A stretch of DNA of 64,000 bases from Mycobacterium sp. 852013-51886_SCH5428379 (GTDB taxonomy: Bacteria; Actinomycetota; Actinomycetes; Mycobacteriales; Mycobacteriaceae), in contig NZ_LZSU01000042.1 in assembly GCF_001665575.1 (NCBI RefSeq), positions 1 to 64,000 of the forward strand, given 5' to 3'. Under the pieces are notes generated by a model. That model was given only the letters and a program-made list of their open reading frames with translations. It searched no databases and had not been told where the DNA came from. Below are positions 63,440 to 64,000 of this stretch, piece after piece. Made by a program: the position numbers and the translations under genes. Position 1 is the stretch's first letter; each line of letters starts with the position of its first letter.

Positions 63440-64000
63440 GCGGCGGCCCCAACTCGGCGGCGATCTGCTCGACCAGCCGCTCCACCTCGGCCAGCTGCTT
63501 CACCCGTTCCGGCACCCACGCCAGCGCGATCTCGATCAGCGGCCAGGTGCTCTCGTCGATGGGTATCAGCGTGAACTCCGGCGGCGAGAACATCCGCCCG
63601 ATGAACGACTCGGGCGCATAAGTCACCACTGCCACCAGATGCCGGTTGAACACCTGCGTGACCATCTCCAGCTCGCCGCCCCGCTGGTTGGTGGTCCGCA
63701 CGATCTGCGTGACGCCGCGCGCGTTGAGCTGCCGGGTCAGACCCGCCAGCACCATCGGGTTCGGTCGTGCGAAATCGATGGCCACCTCGCGGCCGCGTAA
63801 CTCCTCGATCGACACCAGGTCTCGCTGCGCCAGCGGGTCGTCGGCCCGCACCGCGATCGCCCCCCCGGTAGCGGGCGATCACCCGGCGGTGCAGCCGCTT
63901 GTCCGAGGCCGGCAGATGGATCAGGCCCAGGTCGATCTTGCCCGCCACCAACTTCGCCGTGACCTCCGCCGCCGAGCCCGGCACCGTGTAGTCGACCGGA
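63426..64000 (-). pseudogene. LysR family regulator, 5'-truncated by the window and frameshifted
   Basis: Only the substrate-binding domain is in the window. From 64000 the frame reads VPGSAAEVTAKLVAGKIDLG and HLPASDKRLHRRVIARY, then breaks at a run of seven C on the plus strand (63860-63866). The other frame continues with AIAVRADDPLAQRDLVSIEE to the TGA at 63426. Removing one base of the run restores a normal LysR domain. Either a real frameshift mutation or a homopolymer sequencing error. The HTH lies beyond the edge. Confidence 0.75.

Overview
The window is high-GC DNA from a Mycolicibacterium-type (rapidly growing mycobacterial) chromosome. The main reasons are a mycobacterial-style GyrB C-terminus, a DUF7159-type surface protein, an ESX-linked EspC/TNT toxin cassette, several F420-linked LLM oxidoreductases, a WS/DGAT wax-ester/TAG synthase, a PknH-like receptor kinase and frequent GTG/TTG starts. 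No rRNA, tRNA, CRISPR array or intact insertion sequence is visible.

Layout. 1-2.3 kb: the end of a gyrB-like gene, a DoxX-like gene divergent from an ECF sigma factor with a SnoaL-like tail, and two tandem DUF202 membrane proteins. 2.3-8.1 kb: a structured leader followed by an ABC importer (lipoprotein with a NosL-like C-terminal domain, permease, ATPase), a SulP anion transporter and a PPK2 kinase. 8.1-14.8 kb: YceI, a receptor Ser/Thr kinase, a multipass membrane protein, a proline/threonine-rich DUF7159-type protein and a small secreted protein. 15.2-24.3 kb: a defence-type block with JetA, JetB and JetC of a Wadjet/MksFEB condensin on the minus strand, but no visible JetD nuclease. It is divergent from a PLD-nuclease/SF2 helicase/DUF3427 protein.

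24.4-47.5 kb is a large catabolic island. It carries an F420 LLM oxidoreductase, an MHS transporter, a nucleoside hydrolase, RidA, an NpdG-like F420:NADP oxidoreductase and a PucR regulator. On the minus strand it continues as a probable long operon in transcription order: LysR, PxpA-B-C (5-oxoprolinase), LLM oxidoreductase, CoA-transferase A/B, the three molybdenum-hydroxylase subunits, CoxG, XdhC and pyruvate carboxylase. Most junctions in that operon are 4-nt stop/start overlaps. A diaminopropionate-ammonia-lyase-like PLP enzyme is divergent from the LysR gene. Together the genes look like uptake, hydroxylation, ring opening and CoA activation of a nitrogen-containing, probably heterocyclic, compound whose carbon would enter at pyruvate/oxaloacetate. 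The substrate cannot be read from the sequence.

47.5-54.2 kb: a HAD phosphatase, a Pif1/RecD-like helicase with a C-terminal BRCT domain, and a mosaic upstream frame (SseB-like N-terminus, then a DUF2293-family fragment, then the helicase start with no stop between). A lower-GC ESX polymorphic-toxin cassette (EspC-like, TNT toxin, immunity candidate) follows; its toxin has an in-frame amber codon just before the catalytic Gln motif. 54.2-64 kb: an OPT transporter, MscS channel, NERD-UvrD helicase, a VapBC module predicted to be leaderless, a membrane/coiled-coil protein, DUF2293, WS/DGAT, and a LysR gene that is cut by the window edge and frameshifted at a C7 run.
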